The position numbers were made by a program, and so were the translations under genes. A DNA stretch of 64,000 nucleotides from CAIOZA01 sp964464375 (GTDB lineage: Bacteria; Bacteroidota; Ignavibacteria; Kapaibacteriales; UBA2268). The notes under the pieces are model-generated. The model did not search any database. It worked only from the letters and a program-made list of their open reading frames with translations, and had not been told where the DNA came from. The stretch is taken from positions 53,366 to 117,365 of the forward strand of contig CAYXFU010000007.1 in assembly GCA_964464375.1 (NCBI GenBank), in the 5' to 3' direction. Shown piece by piece: positions 46,247 to 54,967 of this stretch (the stretch's first letter is position 1; every line of letters starts with the position of its first letter).

Positions 46247-46940
46247 TAATGTTATGGTTATTACCGGTACTCGTAAGGGTATCGGTAAGTACTTAGTTGA
46301 ATATTATATTCAACAGGGTTATTTTGTTTATGGATGTAGCCGCCAGGATGTTGATTTTTCATTTCCAAATTATCATCATTCAATTATGGATGTTTTTGAC
46401 GAGAGTGCGATTAAAAAGCTAATATCAACTATCAGAGCTTCTCATGGGAGACTTGATGTACTAATCAACAATGCTGGTATAGCATCAATGAATCATGCTC
46501 TTTTGACCCCGATCGAAACTATGCAGAAAGCTTTTAATACAAATGTATTTGGAGCTTTTCTATTTATGAGGGAAGCTGCGAAACTAATGAAGAAAAATCA
46601 TTATGGCAGAATTGTAAATTTTGTAACAATTGCTACACCACTGAACCTTGAAGGTGAAGCTTCTTACGCTTCTTCAAAAGGTGCTTTAGAATCCTTGACT
46701 AAAGTAATGGCAAAAGATTTTGCCGATTTTGGAATAACTATAAATGCACTTGGTCCTACACCTGTAGATACTGACTTACTTCGAAACGTACCTCAGGAAA
46801 AGATCGATAAATTAATTTCATTTCAGGCAATAAAAAGATATGCGAAAATGGAAGACATATCAAATGCAATTAATTTCTTCATTCAACCGGAGAGTGAGTT
46901 TATTACCGGTCAGATCATTTATCTTGGTGGAATCAGTTGA
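46239..46940 (+). CDS. short-chain dehydrogenase/reductase
   Basis: A 233-residue SDR. The cofactor loop is TGTRKGIGKYL, then NNAG and the YASSK catalytic Tyr/Lys. The residue normally occupied by the catalytic Ser (RIVNISS) is RIVNFVT here, so Ser appears replaced by Thr. The tail (GQIIYLGGIS) resembles 3-oxoacyl-ACP reductases, so it may reduce an ACP-bound beta-keto intermediate or a sugar. It overlaps the ACP gene by 8 bp and the ligase gene by one base. Confidence 0.85.
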   Translation: MDNNVMVITGTRKGIGKYLVEYYIQQGYFVYGCSRQDVDFSFPNYHHSIMDVFDESAIKKLISTIRASHGRLDVLINNAGIASMNHALLTPIETMQKAFNTNVFGAFLFMREAAKLMKKNHYGRIVNFVTIATPLNLEGEASYASSKGALESLTKVMAKDFADFGITINALGPTPVDTDLLRNVPQEKIDKLISFQAIKRYAKMEDISNAINFFIQPESEFITGQIIYLGGIS

Positions 46941-48313
46941 TGAGTTACATGTCCAATATTCAATTCTTGTTTGATGTTTTTGATAAGAATCGCAGTGAAA
47001 CAGCCGTTATCTGGAAAGATATCAGCTATTCCTACGATTGGCTGCTCGGCTCTATTTCTGCGTGGAAACAGTTCCTGTCCGATAATAAAGTAACGGTTGG
47101 TGATGTCGTTTCGCTCAAAGGAGACTTTTCACCTCAAAGCATCGCTTGTATGCTGGCTTTGATGGACAATTCAAATATCATAGTACCTTTCACTCATTCT
47201 GTTGAACTATCATCTACAAGAAAATATGAAATAGCAGGGGTTGAGAAACAGATTCTTATCGATGAGAATGATAATTCAACTTTCGAAGTATTTGAACGCA
47301 AAGCTGATCATGAATATTATAAATATTTGAGGGATTCCAAAGCTCCGGGTCTTGTTTTATTCACTTCCGGTACTTCTGGTGAACCAAAAGCTGCTGTTCA
47401 CAACTTTAATCTGTTACTCGAGAAGTTTAAAACACATAGGAAGGCTCTCCGCACAGTCAACTTCCTGCTTTTTGATCATTGGGGTGGTCTCAATACCCTT
47501 TTGCATACTCTGTCCAATGCCGGCACTGTTCTGGCTCTAAAAGACAGATCGCCTGATTCTGTGTGTGCTTTCATCGAAAAGCATAAGATTGAACTTCTTC
47601 CTGCTTCGCCAACTTTTCTGAATCTTCTACTCATCAGCGAAGCATATAAAAGGTATGATTTGTCATCGCTTACTATTATAACTTACGGTACTGAACCCAT
47701 GCCTTTGAGTCTGCTCGAGAGGCTGAAGAAGCAGTTCCCTGAGATTAAACTTCAACAGACCTACGGTTTGATTGAATTAGGTGTATTGCGCTCCAAATCA
47801 CGCGATGACGGATCATTATGGGTAAAGATTGGTGGCGAAGGTTTCAACTGGCGAGTTCTGGATAATATGCTTCAGATTAAGGCTGATTCAGCTATGTTGG
47901 GCTATATCAATGCTCCAAGTCCATTCACAGATGATGGCTGGTTCATGACCGGAGATCAGGTTGAAGTCGATGGCGAATGGCTGAAAATACTTGGCAGAAA
48001 GTCAGAAATAATCAATGTTGGAGGTGATAAGGTCTATCCGGCAGAAGTTGAGGGCATTATTCTCGAAGTTGAGAATGTATCGGATGTTACAGTCTATGGT
48101 GAAAAAAATCCTATAATGGGGAACATCGTTTGCGCAAAAGTAACTCCAATCCACATCCCCGATAATGAAAAGGAATTCATTGCAGAAATAAAGAAATTCT
48201 GTAGAACTAAACTACAGTCTTTCAAAGTTCCGGTCAAGATTAAAATTATTGATACAAATCAATATAATGAACGTTATAAAAAAGATAGAACAAATGTTGC
48301 ACAGAATGATTAA
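46940..48313 (+). CDS. AMP-dependent acyl ligase (ANL family)
   Basis: A 457-residue adenylating enzyme. Core motifs: LFTSGTSGEPKAAVHN (P-loop), YGLIELGVL, GWFMTGDQVEV, ILGRKSEIINVGGDKVYPAEVEG and a C-terminal Lys in the YKKDRTN tail. It probably activates a carboxylic acid and loads it on the ACP two genes upstream, though aromatic or CoA-specific use cannot be excluded. Starts at ATG 46940 (TGATG with the SDR stop). Confidence 0.88.
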   Translation: MSYMSNIQFLFDVFDKNRSETAVIWKDISYSYDWLLGSISAWKQFLSDNKVTVGDVVSLKGDFSPQSIACMLALMDNSNIIVPFTHSVELSSTRKYEIAGVEKQILIDENDNSTFEVFERKADHEYYKYLRDSKAPGLVLFTSGTSGEPKAAVHNFNLLLEKFKTHRKALRTVNFLLFDHWGGLNTLLHTLSNAGTVLALKDRSPDSVCAFIEKHKIELLPASPTFLNLLLISEAYKRYDLSSLTIITYGTEPMPLSLLERLKKQFPEIKLQQTYGLIELGVLRSKSRDDGSLWVKIGGEGFNWRVLDNMLQIKADSAMLGYINAPSPFTDDGWFMTGDQVEVDGEWLKILGRKSEIINVGGDKVYPAEVEGIILEVENVSDVTVYGEKNPIMGNIVCAKVTPIHIPDNEKEFIAEIKKFCRTKLQSFKVPVKIKIIDTNQYNERYKKDRTNVAQND

Positions 48314-48335
48314 TAAACAAATTCGGAGTATTTAA

Positions 48336-49223
48336 TTGCAGGAATTTCTTAAAAGAATAACTCCTGATTATCTCAAAAAGTACATCAGAACTTACAAAGC
48401 TAATCAAAAAAAAAAGTATGTTGAGTCTCTTCCCAGATTGACTCAGGATGAGGTCTATTCTGTTCTCAGGGATAAAGCTGAACTAAAAAAAGGCGATGTC
48501 GCTTTCATTCACAGCTCTGTTGACCATCTGAATATTGATTTCCCATTCTATAATATCATTCCAATGTTACTTGATATCGTCGGAGAAGAAGGTACAATCC
48601 TCTTTCCGACTTATCCCAAGCTTACATCTTATAAATTTCTCCAAAGCGGACAAGTATTCGATGTTCGCCGAACGCCAACATTTACCGGTTTATTAAATGA
48701 ATTTGCACGAAGATACAAAGGTGCTGTTCGTAGTCTTCATCCAACCAAATCATGTGTGGCAATAGGTAAATATGCTGAAGATCTGACAAACACACATCAG
48801 AACTCTCCCTATCCTTATAGTGATCAGAGTCCATATTACAAGATCACACATTATAATGGCAAAATTATTGGTATAGGTGTTGATCGTACTTTTATTTCAT
48901 TTGTTCATTGCATTGATGATGCTCTCAAAGAGAAATTCCCTGTCAAAGTTTATCATGATGAACTGTTCACAGCTAATTGCAAGGATTACTCCGGTAATAT
49001 TGTCGAAGTTCAAACTTTTGCTCACAATATGGAAATGATGTATTTCGATCTGCCCGGTTTCATTAATAAGTATATTTCTAACGAAATAGTTAAAGATATA
49101 AATATCGATGGGAACAAGTTCTATCGTGCATTTTCAAAGCCACTTTTCGAAGAAATGTACAGATTAGCCAGTGAAGAAAACGTTACCTTTTACCCAAAGA
49201 AATTCTACAGGAAAAACCAATGA
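48336..49223 (+). CDS. aminoglycoside 3-N-acetyltransferase (AAC(3))-like acyltransferase
   Basis: A 295-residue protein of the AAC(3)/YokD fold: VAFIHSSVDHLN, EEGTILFPTYP, TFTGLLNEFARR, RSLHPTKSCVAIGKYAED and KIIGIGVDRTFISFVH. The HPTKS block is the conserved acetyl-CoA/active-site region. In this operon a role in acylating an amino-sugar or amino-acid product is more likely than antibiotic resistance (inference). The start is TTG at 48336, with GGAG 7 nt upstream. Confidence 0.8.
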   Translation: MQEFLKRITPDYLKKYIRTYKANQKKKYVESLPRLTQDEVYSVLRDKAELKKGDVAFIHSSVDHLNIDFPFYNIIPMLLDIVGEEGTILFPTYPKLTSYKFLQSGQVFDVRRTPTFTGLLNEFARRYKGAVRSLHPTKSCVAIGKYAEDLTNTHQNSPYPYSDQSPYYKITHYNGKIIGIGVDRTFISFVHCIDDALKEKFPVKVYHDELFTANCKDYSGNIVEVQTFAHNMEMMYFDLPGFINKYISNEIVKDINIDGNKFYRAFSKPLFEEMYRLASEENVTFYPKKFYRKNQ

Positions 49224-50371
49224 AACTAGGACTGGTACTAACGAATGATTGGGAACTTTTTGGCGATGGTTCAGGTGACTACTTCGAATTACAGCATAAT
49301 CCTATGAACGATCTTCTGGATCTGATAACTGCACAAAATGCTAAAATAACAATCATGGCTGAAGTCGGCCAACAGTTTGCTCATCAAGAGAATATTAATA
49401 ATTATCCTGAATTTGAAAAAATTTGCCTAGGTTGGGAAGAAATTGTTCAAAAAGCTGTTAAGACAGGTAATGATGTTCAGCTTCATTATCATTCTCAGTG
49501 GCAGGGAGCAGAATATAAAAATGGAGAATGGCATTTGAACATGGACAGGTGGTCTTTGCCGTCACTTTCGTCTGAAGAAATTGAATTGAATCTCACAAAA
49601 GGTAAAGAGTATTTAGATGAGTTGTTGAAACCGATAAATAACAAATATTCTTGCGATGTTTTCCGTGCAGGTGCTTTATGTATTCAACCCTCAGAAAAGC
49701 CAATTGAAAAACTTATCAAAACAGGTTTCAAGGCTGATTCATCTGTAACTCAAGGGGAGTTTAGCCCGGGATTTTATGATTTCCGTAATGCATATTCTAA
49801 CGTTATTCCGTGGTACACGAGCAAGGATATAACTCAGCTTGGGGACAGGGAAGAGGGAATTCTGGAGATTCCGATTTACACTTTCTCTGGTTTAGATTCT
49901 TCGGCAATGAAAAAGTATATGCCTGGTATCTATTATTCAATAAAATTTGGAAAATCAGTCAGTGCAGAATCTCTTCAATGGCAGGATGAACGTGAAAGTG
50001 TTAAAGAAACCAGATACCCAAGAAGCAAACGATTTTATAAGAAAAATCAAAAAAAGAATTTCAATTTCTACATGAAAGCAATTTTGAGTCAATCACATTT
50101 TCATCTGGATTATGATTTTCTTCCACCTGAGGTTTTTGTAAAAATCTTAAAGAATATTATTAATGAAAATGTGAAAAAATTTAATAATGATTTAATTCTG
50201 CCTGTTGTTGCACTCGGACACATTAAGGATATACCAAACACTAAAAATATTGAAAAGATTCTGAAATTAATCAAAAATGAACTTGCTGACCAAGTCATCT
50301 TCTGGACAATGAGTGATGCAGTAAATTACTGGCAGGACAAAGCACATACAAAAGAAAGGAAATTATCTTGA
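49220..50371 (+). CDS. polysaccharide deacetylase-like protein
   Basis: A 383-residue protein with NodB-like TIM-barrel marks: LVLTNDWELFGDGSGDYFE at the start (Asp in strand 1), VQLHYHSQW (metal His), VFRAGALCI and a late YWQDK end. It resembles distant carbohydrate esterase 4-like proteins found in surface polysaccharide loci. Catalytic completeness cannot be judged. It overlaps the AAC(3)-like gene by 4 bp (ATGA) and purD by 4 bp. Confidence 0.65.
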   Translation: MKLGLVLTNDWELFGDGSGDYFELQHNPMNDLLDLITAQNAKITIMAEVGQQFAHQENINNYPEFEKICLGWEEIVQKAVKTGNDVQLHYHSQWQGAEYKNGEWHLNMDRWSLPSLSSEEIELNLTKGKEYLDELLKPINNKYSCDVFRAGALCIQPSEKPIEKLIKTGFKADSSVTQGEFSPGFYDFRNAYSNVIPWYTSKDITQLGDREEGILEIPIYTFSGLDSSAMKKYMPGIYYSIKFGKSVSAESLQWQDERESVKETRYPRSKRFYKKNQKKNFNFYMKAILSQSHFHLDYDFLPPEVFVKILKNIINENVKKFNNDLILPVVALGHIKDIPNTKNIEKILKLIKNELADQVIFWTMSDAVNYWQDKAHTKERKLS

Positions 50372-51636
50372 TAGTATTATTAATTGGAAGCGGTGGACGG
50401 GAACATGCTTTAGCGATATCATTAGCAAAATCTCCGGATTTATCAAAGATGTATAGCTCCCCGGGTAATCCCGGAATAAATAAAATAGCTGAAAATGTAA
50501 ATCTAATCTTAAATGACCATCAATCTGTCGTCGATTTTTGTAAAGATAAATCAGTTGATTTAGTCGTTATAGGTCCTGAACAACCTTTAGCTGACGGACT
50601 TGCAGATTCATTGAGATCTGCAGGGATCAATGCTTTTGGTCCATCTAAAGCCGCAGCTCAGTTAGAGTCATCCAAAGGATTCGCAAAAGAATTCATGTTG
50701 AGATATAATATTCCGACAGCATCATTCCAAACTTTCATTTCAGGTGATGAACACAATGCTTTAAACTATGCCGATACATTAGGCTATCCTGTCGTAATCA
50801 AAGCTGATGGGCTTGCTGCAGGTAAGGGTGTTGTCATTGCTCTTAATCATGAAGAAGCTGAAACTGCAATAAACAACATGATGGGCGGTCTTTTCGATAA
50901 TGCAGGTAAAAGCCTTGTGATTGAGGAATTCATGCAGGGAGAAGAGGCATCAATTTTTGCTATAACAGATGGAACAGATTTTATAACCTTAGCTCCTGCC
51001 CAGGATCATAAAAGAATTTTCGATGGTGATTTAGGTCCCAATACCGGCGGTATGGGTGCTTATGCACCTGCACCCGTTGTAACCGAAGATGTAATGACCG
51101 AAGTGAAAGAAAAAATTATTATTCCAGTCCTCAGGGAAATGGGTTGTGAAGGCAATCCATTTATTGGATGTCTTTATGTTGGTGTTATGATAAAGGATGG
51201 TGTTCCGAAAGTAGTTGAATTTAATTGTCGCTTTGGCGACCCAGAAACTCAGGTTGTTATGCCTTTGGTTGATGGGGATGTTCTGAAATTATTCTACAGT
51301 GCGGCAATCGGTAAGTTAGATCAATCATCAGTAAATACTTCAATTAATGGTCATGCCTGTTGTGTTGTCTTGGCTTCACAAGGATATCCCGGTGATTACG
51401 AGAAAAATTTTCCAATCAGCGGAATTGAAAATGCTGAATCCCATGGAGCTTTTGTCTATCATGCCGGAACTTCTGACGCAGATGGAGTCATACATTCATC
51501 AGGTGGTCGTGTACTTGGTGTTAGTGCCGTAGCTGGTAATCTAAAAGAAGCCGTGAGTAAAGCTTATGTATCAGTAAATATGATACATTTCGAAAATGCC
51601 TTTTTCAGAAAAGACATAGCACACAGAGCATTATAA
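50368..51636 (+). CDS. purD: phosphoribosylamine-glycine ligase
   Basis: A 422-residue ATP-grasp enzyme of purine biosynthesis. Motifs: LLIGSGGREHAL, VVIGPEQPLADGLAD, VVIKADGLAAGKGVVIA, GPNTGGMGAYAPAP and VVEFNCRFGDPETQV. The start is TTG at 50368 with AAGGA 7 nt upstream; it overlaps the previous stop. Its membership in the carrier-protein operon may be fortuitous or may couple the product to growth. Confidence 0.95.
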   Translation: MIVLLIGSGGREHALAISLAKSPDLSKMYSSPGNPGINKIAENVNLILNDHQSVVDFCKDKSVDLVVIGPEQPLADGLADSLRSAGINAFGPSKAAAQLESSKGFAKEFMLRYNIPTASFQTFISGDEHNALNYADTLGYPVVIKADGLAAGKGVVIALNHEEAETAINNMMGGLFDNAGKSLVIEEFMQGEEASIFAITDGTDFITLAPAQDHKRIFDGDLGPNTGGMGAYAPAPVVTEDVMTEVKEKIIIPVLREMGCEGNPFIGCLYVGVMIKDGVPKVVEFNCRFGDPETQVVMPLVDGDVLKLFYSAAIGKLDQSSVNTSINGHACCVVLASQGYPGDYEKNFPISGIENAESHGAFVYHAGTSDADGVIHSSGGRVLGVSAVAGNLKEAVSKAYVSVNMIHFENAFFRKDIAHRAL

Positions 51637-51696
51637 AAAATGAGACAATAATTTGTCACCCAAATTGCTTTAAAATATAAAAATTGCAAATAAAAA

Positions 51697-51725
51697 ATCC
51701 TTGCAACTCTAGCGATTACAAGGAT
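51697..51725 (-). terminator. Rho-independent terminator after tRNA-Glu
   Basis: Arms ATCCTTG and CAAGGAT pair perfectly around a 15-nt loop; six T follow on the minus strand. It begins 18 bp downstream of the tRNA 3' end. Confidence 0.75.
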
Positions 51726-51743
51726 ATACAGAAAAACACTATG

Positions 51744-51815
51744 TAGCGCATACGGGAATCGAACCCGTGTTACCGACGTGAGAGGCCAGCGTCCTAACCG
51801 CTAGACGAATGCGCC
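51744..51815 (-). tRNA. tRNA-Glu (anticodon CTC)
   Basis: A full 72-nt cloverleaf on the minus strand. Acceptor arm GGCGCAT pairs with ATGCGCT (first pair G-T), the D arm contains TAGCGGTTAGGAC, the anticodon loop is CTCTCAC giving anticodon CTC, and the T arm carries GGTTCGATTCC. CCA is not encoded. It stands alone, convergent with purD. Confidence 0.95.
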
Positions 51816-51926
51816 ATGTTCCGATGCAAAAATAAGAAATTTTTACCTTTAAAAAAATTTTGCTAAATTTGTTTATATGTTACATCTAACTATTATTAAA
51901 TATTTTATTAATTAATACAGAGTGCT

Positions 51927-53030
51927 ATGAAAAAGAATATAATACTAATTCTAGGATTGATGATGGGGTTTCTATATCCTATCTCATCCAAAGCAGAGGA
52001 CAAAATCGAGTTGAGTAGAGAGTTCAATCTCTTTACATCAAAGAACCTTGAAGGATATCTTAAGCCATTGTTTACCTCAATTGGCGAAAGTATCAACTCA
52101 AATGTATTTACTACCGGTAATTATAAGGATGACTGGTCAATCGGTATTGACATCTCCATTAATGGAATGTTTATACCTAACGGACAAACCACTTACGATG
52201 CAGAGAGACCTGATGCATTTGGTGTAAATACACAAATAGTAAAAACAGCAGAATTAAGAAATGGTAAATTATATTCTGATGTTATTGGAAATAATTCTCA
52301 GCCAACCATATATGGAGGGCAGTCTAAAGCCATTTTTGCAGCCCCGCAGAATCATAGATTACCTGATTCATCTTATAAATCTGTTGCTTATGTTGAAGGC
52401 AATGATATCAGCTTCATGTCTGGTATTCCAACTATCCAATTTATTTTTGGATTCCCGACAAGGACTCAAATCCGTTTCAGAATTCTGGCAATACCAACAG
52501 GTGATTTTTCTGTAACATATTGGGGATTGACTGTATCACAAAATATTGACAGGTTTTTTAATTTATTTAAACCTGAGGAAAAAATGGGTCTTTCAGCTCA
52601 TTTCGCTTATTCAGCAATTAATGGTGGACCAAGCATTAGTCTAAGTACATGGAATTATGGAATTCATTTCAGTAAATCTTGGAATAATAGTCTTGCATTA
52701 TATGCCGGACTTCAATTTGAGGGATTAAATGGAAAATTTGAAGCAGTTAGAGATACTGCTAATATTTCCAACTATGTAGACAATCCATACGAAGAAATTC
52801 GTTCTGGTAAACCCCTATCTGTAAATATGGAATCTTTCACTTCATTCAGAGTATTAGGTGGTGTTTCATATAAAATGGGTGCAATTGAGTTTCATGGAGA
52901 CGCTGCCTGGGCAAGTCAACCAATCATGACTTTCGGGATTACATTTACATTCGGGCATTTTGGAAGAAGTAAAGATGACGAATGGGATAAGGAATGGGAA
53001 CGTGACAGAATGAAATTAAAAGATAATTAA
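51927..53030 (+). CDS. outer-membrane barrel-like protein (DUF6588-type)
   Basis: A 367-residue exported protein: signal peptide about 1-23, then repeated beta-strand pairs including FMSGIPTIQFIFGFPTRTQI, ending ITFTFGHFGRSKDDEW and a charged tail. Organisation and SGIPTIQ-type motif recall the DUF6588 family of Bacteroidota outer-membrane proteins. Function unknown. The next two genes on the same strand are a lipoprotein and another exported protein. Confidence 0.6.
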   Translation: MKKNIILILGLMMGFLYPISSKAEDKIELSREFNLFTSKNLEGYLKPLFTSIGESINSNVFTTGNYKDDWSIGIDISINGMFIPNGQTTYDAERPDAFGVNTQIVKTAELRNGKLYSDVIGNNSQPTIYGGQSKAIFAAPQNHRLPDSSYKSVAYVEGNDISFMSGIPTIQFIFGFPTRTQIRFRILAIPTGDFSVTYWGLTVSQNIDRFFNLFKPEEKMGLSAHFAYSAINGGPSISLSTWNYGIHFSKSWNNSLALYAGLQFEGLNGKFEAVRDTANISNYVDNPYEEIRSGKPLSVNMESFTSFRVLGGVSYKMGAIEFHGDAAWASQPIMTFGITFTFGHFGRSKDDEWDKEWERDRMKLKDN

Positions 53031-53055
53031 TTCAAAAACTAACTAGAGAATAAAA

Positions 53056-53709
53056 ATGAAAAAAATACAAATATATATTCTGATTTTAATCACAATGTTA
53101 ATTGTGGATGGGTGTTATACAAGTACTGTGGATTCACTCTCAACCTTTAAATTTCAACTTCCGCTAATTTTTTATTCAAATTATAAAAATAAGGCAATCC
53201 CGGATACTTCTGTCGATTTTGTTAATTTGGTTAAGTATGATGAATATAACAAGAACAAAGATAAGATCGGAAAAGCAGATATCCTCTCATTCAATTATTG
53301 GATTGATTCTTTGGTTATGGATAATAACACACCATTCGATCCTATGGTGCATAATGTTGAATTCGAGTATGTAAGCTTTGCACTTCATTTTGCTAAGCTA
53401 AAAGAATTTCCTCCATATCCGGCTGATATTAACAATGTAGTTAATTGGGAAGATGATCCTCTGTCACCTGATTATATTCTTGGGGAATTCACTAATGTTA
53501 GTGTTAGGGAATATTATAGAATCCCAGATCATATTCTTGATGTCAATGATGAAATTGCTCAGGTATTATCATCAGCTGTTAAATACAAACCACAGTTTTT
53601 CATTAAATCGATTTACAGCAAATCAAAAGGTCAAACAACTCCCAAAAGAAATTTTCCTTTAGTAAATGCTCGATTTGATATGATAATTAGGTTCGAAGTA
53701 AATCTTTAG
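53056..53709 (+). CDS. hypothetical lipoprotein
   Basis: Not recognised. A 217-residue protein with lipobox IVDGC (Cys21) after a hydrophobic signal. The rest is mixed beta with many Asp/Asn and aromatic residues, no clear repeats. It follows the barrel gene by 25 bp and is in the same operon, which ends at the terminator at 53737. A shared role at the outer membrane is possible. Confidence 0.7.
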   Translation: MKKIQIYILILITMLIVDGCYTSTVDSLSTFKFQLPLIFYSNYKNKAIPDTSVDFVNLVKYDEYNKNKDKIGKADILSFNYWIDSLVMDNNTPFDPMVHNVEFEYVSFALHFAKLKEFPPYPADINNVVNWEDDPLSPDYILGEFTNVSVREYYRIPDHILDVNDEIAQVLSSAVKYKPQFFIKSIYSKSKGQTTPKRNFPLVNARFDMIIRFEVNL

Positions 53710-53736
53710 TGAAATTTTTTACAAGAAAAATTCGCA

Positions 53737-53772
53737 AAAGCAGTCTAACTCAAATTAGACTGCTTTATTTTT
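53737..53772 (+). terminator. Rho-independent terminator of the barrel-lipoprotein operon
   Basis: A perfect 11-bp stem (AAAGCAGTCTA with TAGACTGCTTT), 8-nt loop, then ATTTTT. It lies 27 bp after the lipoprotein stop and excludes an earlier start for the next gene, whose frame is open through it. Confidence 0.92.
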
Positions 53773-53783
53773 GGATATTAATA

Positions 53784-54725
53784 ATGAATGATAAAAGAAG
53801 AATTCTCTTTGTTATATTTAATCTTATTTTTGCTTGTTCTGTAGCTGAATCTCAATTTCTTGTACCGCCTGATACAACAAATAATTTAAGAATTAAAGAT
53901 ACTGTTTGTATAAAGTATAATTTTAATAAGGGCGATACCCTGATTTATAATGTTGTTTCTTTCGATAGTGTTGTCATAAATTTTGATAAACCTCTACTCA
54001 AAAGCCGTCAGGAAAAACTAATGGTTATTTGCGAAGATATTAACAAATTCGGAAATTTTCAACTTTCTCTAACCTTGATTTCCTATAAATCAAAGGAAAG
54101 CTACAAAACTGATAAAAATATTGAAGTGTATGATTCGCCATGGCTGAATCGTAAAATCAGAATTACAATTGACAGTGTTGGGCAAAGAATGGAGCAAATA
54201 TCAGATGATACAAATATGTATGCACTATCTCCGGGAGGTGCATTCCAGCCTTATCTATTCTTCCCATTTGTAAGATCATGCAAGGCTATTAATGAAACTT
54301 GGGTAGTGAATTCAGGTGAAGATCTGGTTGAAAATGGAGTACCAATTCCCAAAATCAAACAATTCTCATTGTTTAGGATTAATCCTCGAATTGATACTCT
54401 AAACGAACATTGTGCAAATATCGAATTCGTTAAATCAGCACAGGGCAGTGTTTTAGGGACAACAGCCGGAATCAACCTTAACGTTACAAGCGTTATTAAT
54501 GGTTTTGGGAATATATACCTAAGCTTGGATAAGTATATTCCAATTTATTTCTATGCAACTGTCGAACAGAAATTAAGTATTTATGTCCCAAATGAAGAAC
54601 CAAAGCCAGGATGGCACTATATAGCTAGTACCTTCACACTGGAAAAATATTCAAAAGCTAAAATAGTGCCAATGAAAGAAAAAAATCCACAAAGGAAATC
54701 AAGGAATATAAAAAAGAAGAAGTAA
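53784..54725 (+). CDS. hypothetical exported protein
   Basis: Not recognised. 313 residues with a signal peptide (LFVIFNLIFACSVAESQ) and a mainly beta body with conserved-looking FNKGDTLIYNV and GPGWHYIASTFTLEKYS-like stretches, ending in a very basic tail. The frame is open from 53709, but a strong terminator sits within that extension, and GGAT precedes the ATG at 53784, so the latter is used. It may be an outer-membrane or periplasmic lipid-binding-type protein; this is a guess. Confidence 0.65.
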   Translation: MNDKRRILFVIFNLIFACSVAESQFLVPPDTTNNLRIKDTVCIKYNFNKGDTLIYNVVSFDSVVINFDKPLLKSRQEKLMVICEDINKFGNFQLSLTLISYKSKESYKTDKNIEVYDSPWLNRKIRITIDSVGQRMEQISDDTNMYALSPGGAFQPYLFFPFVRSCKAINETWVVNSGEDLVENGVPIPKIKQFSLFRINPRIDTLNEHCANIEFVKSAQGSVLGTTAGINLNVTSVINGFGNIYLSLDKYIPIYFYATVEQKLSIYVPNEEPKPGWHYIASTFTLEKYSKAKIVPMKEKNPQRKSRNIKKKK

Positions 54726-54869
54726 AAATTTATTTGCAATTATTAATGCTCGTTAAATTACCCCTATATATTAACCAAATATATTTATGTAATCATCGTG
54801 TTGTAGTAAGAAAATTTTTTTGTAATCCAGATGTTGCCTTATTTATTATATTAAATATTAAAAAATTCA

Positions 54870-54877
54870 TATATTTG
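54870..54877 (+). promoter_or_regulatory. possible promoter -7 element (TAnnTTTG)
   Basis: TATATTTG matches the -7 consensus of Bacteroidota promoters and lies about 90 bp before ackA in an otherwise empty 240-bp AT-rich gap. No convincing -33 TTG is found at the usual distance. Weak evidence. Confidence 0.3.
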
Positions 54878-54967
54878 TAACATGAGTTTTATTAATAATA
54901 ATTTTAAAATTTTATTAATAATTATTCATAAAAATAATAATATGAAAATTTATTTAAGGTAACGGAA

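Noticed and set aside
48336..49223. Antibiotic resistance role for the AAC(3)-like gene.
   Set aside because: Its place in a carrier-protein operon points to biosynthesis; the fold alone does not show aminoglycoside activity.
53709..53783. A GTG start extending the exported protein gene upstream to overlap the lipoprotein stop.
   Set aside because: The extension contains a perfect 11-bp terminator with T-run, and the ATG at 53784 has a signal peptide right after it.
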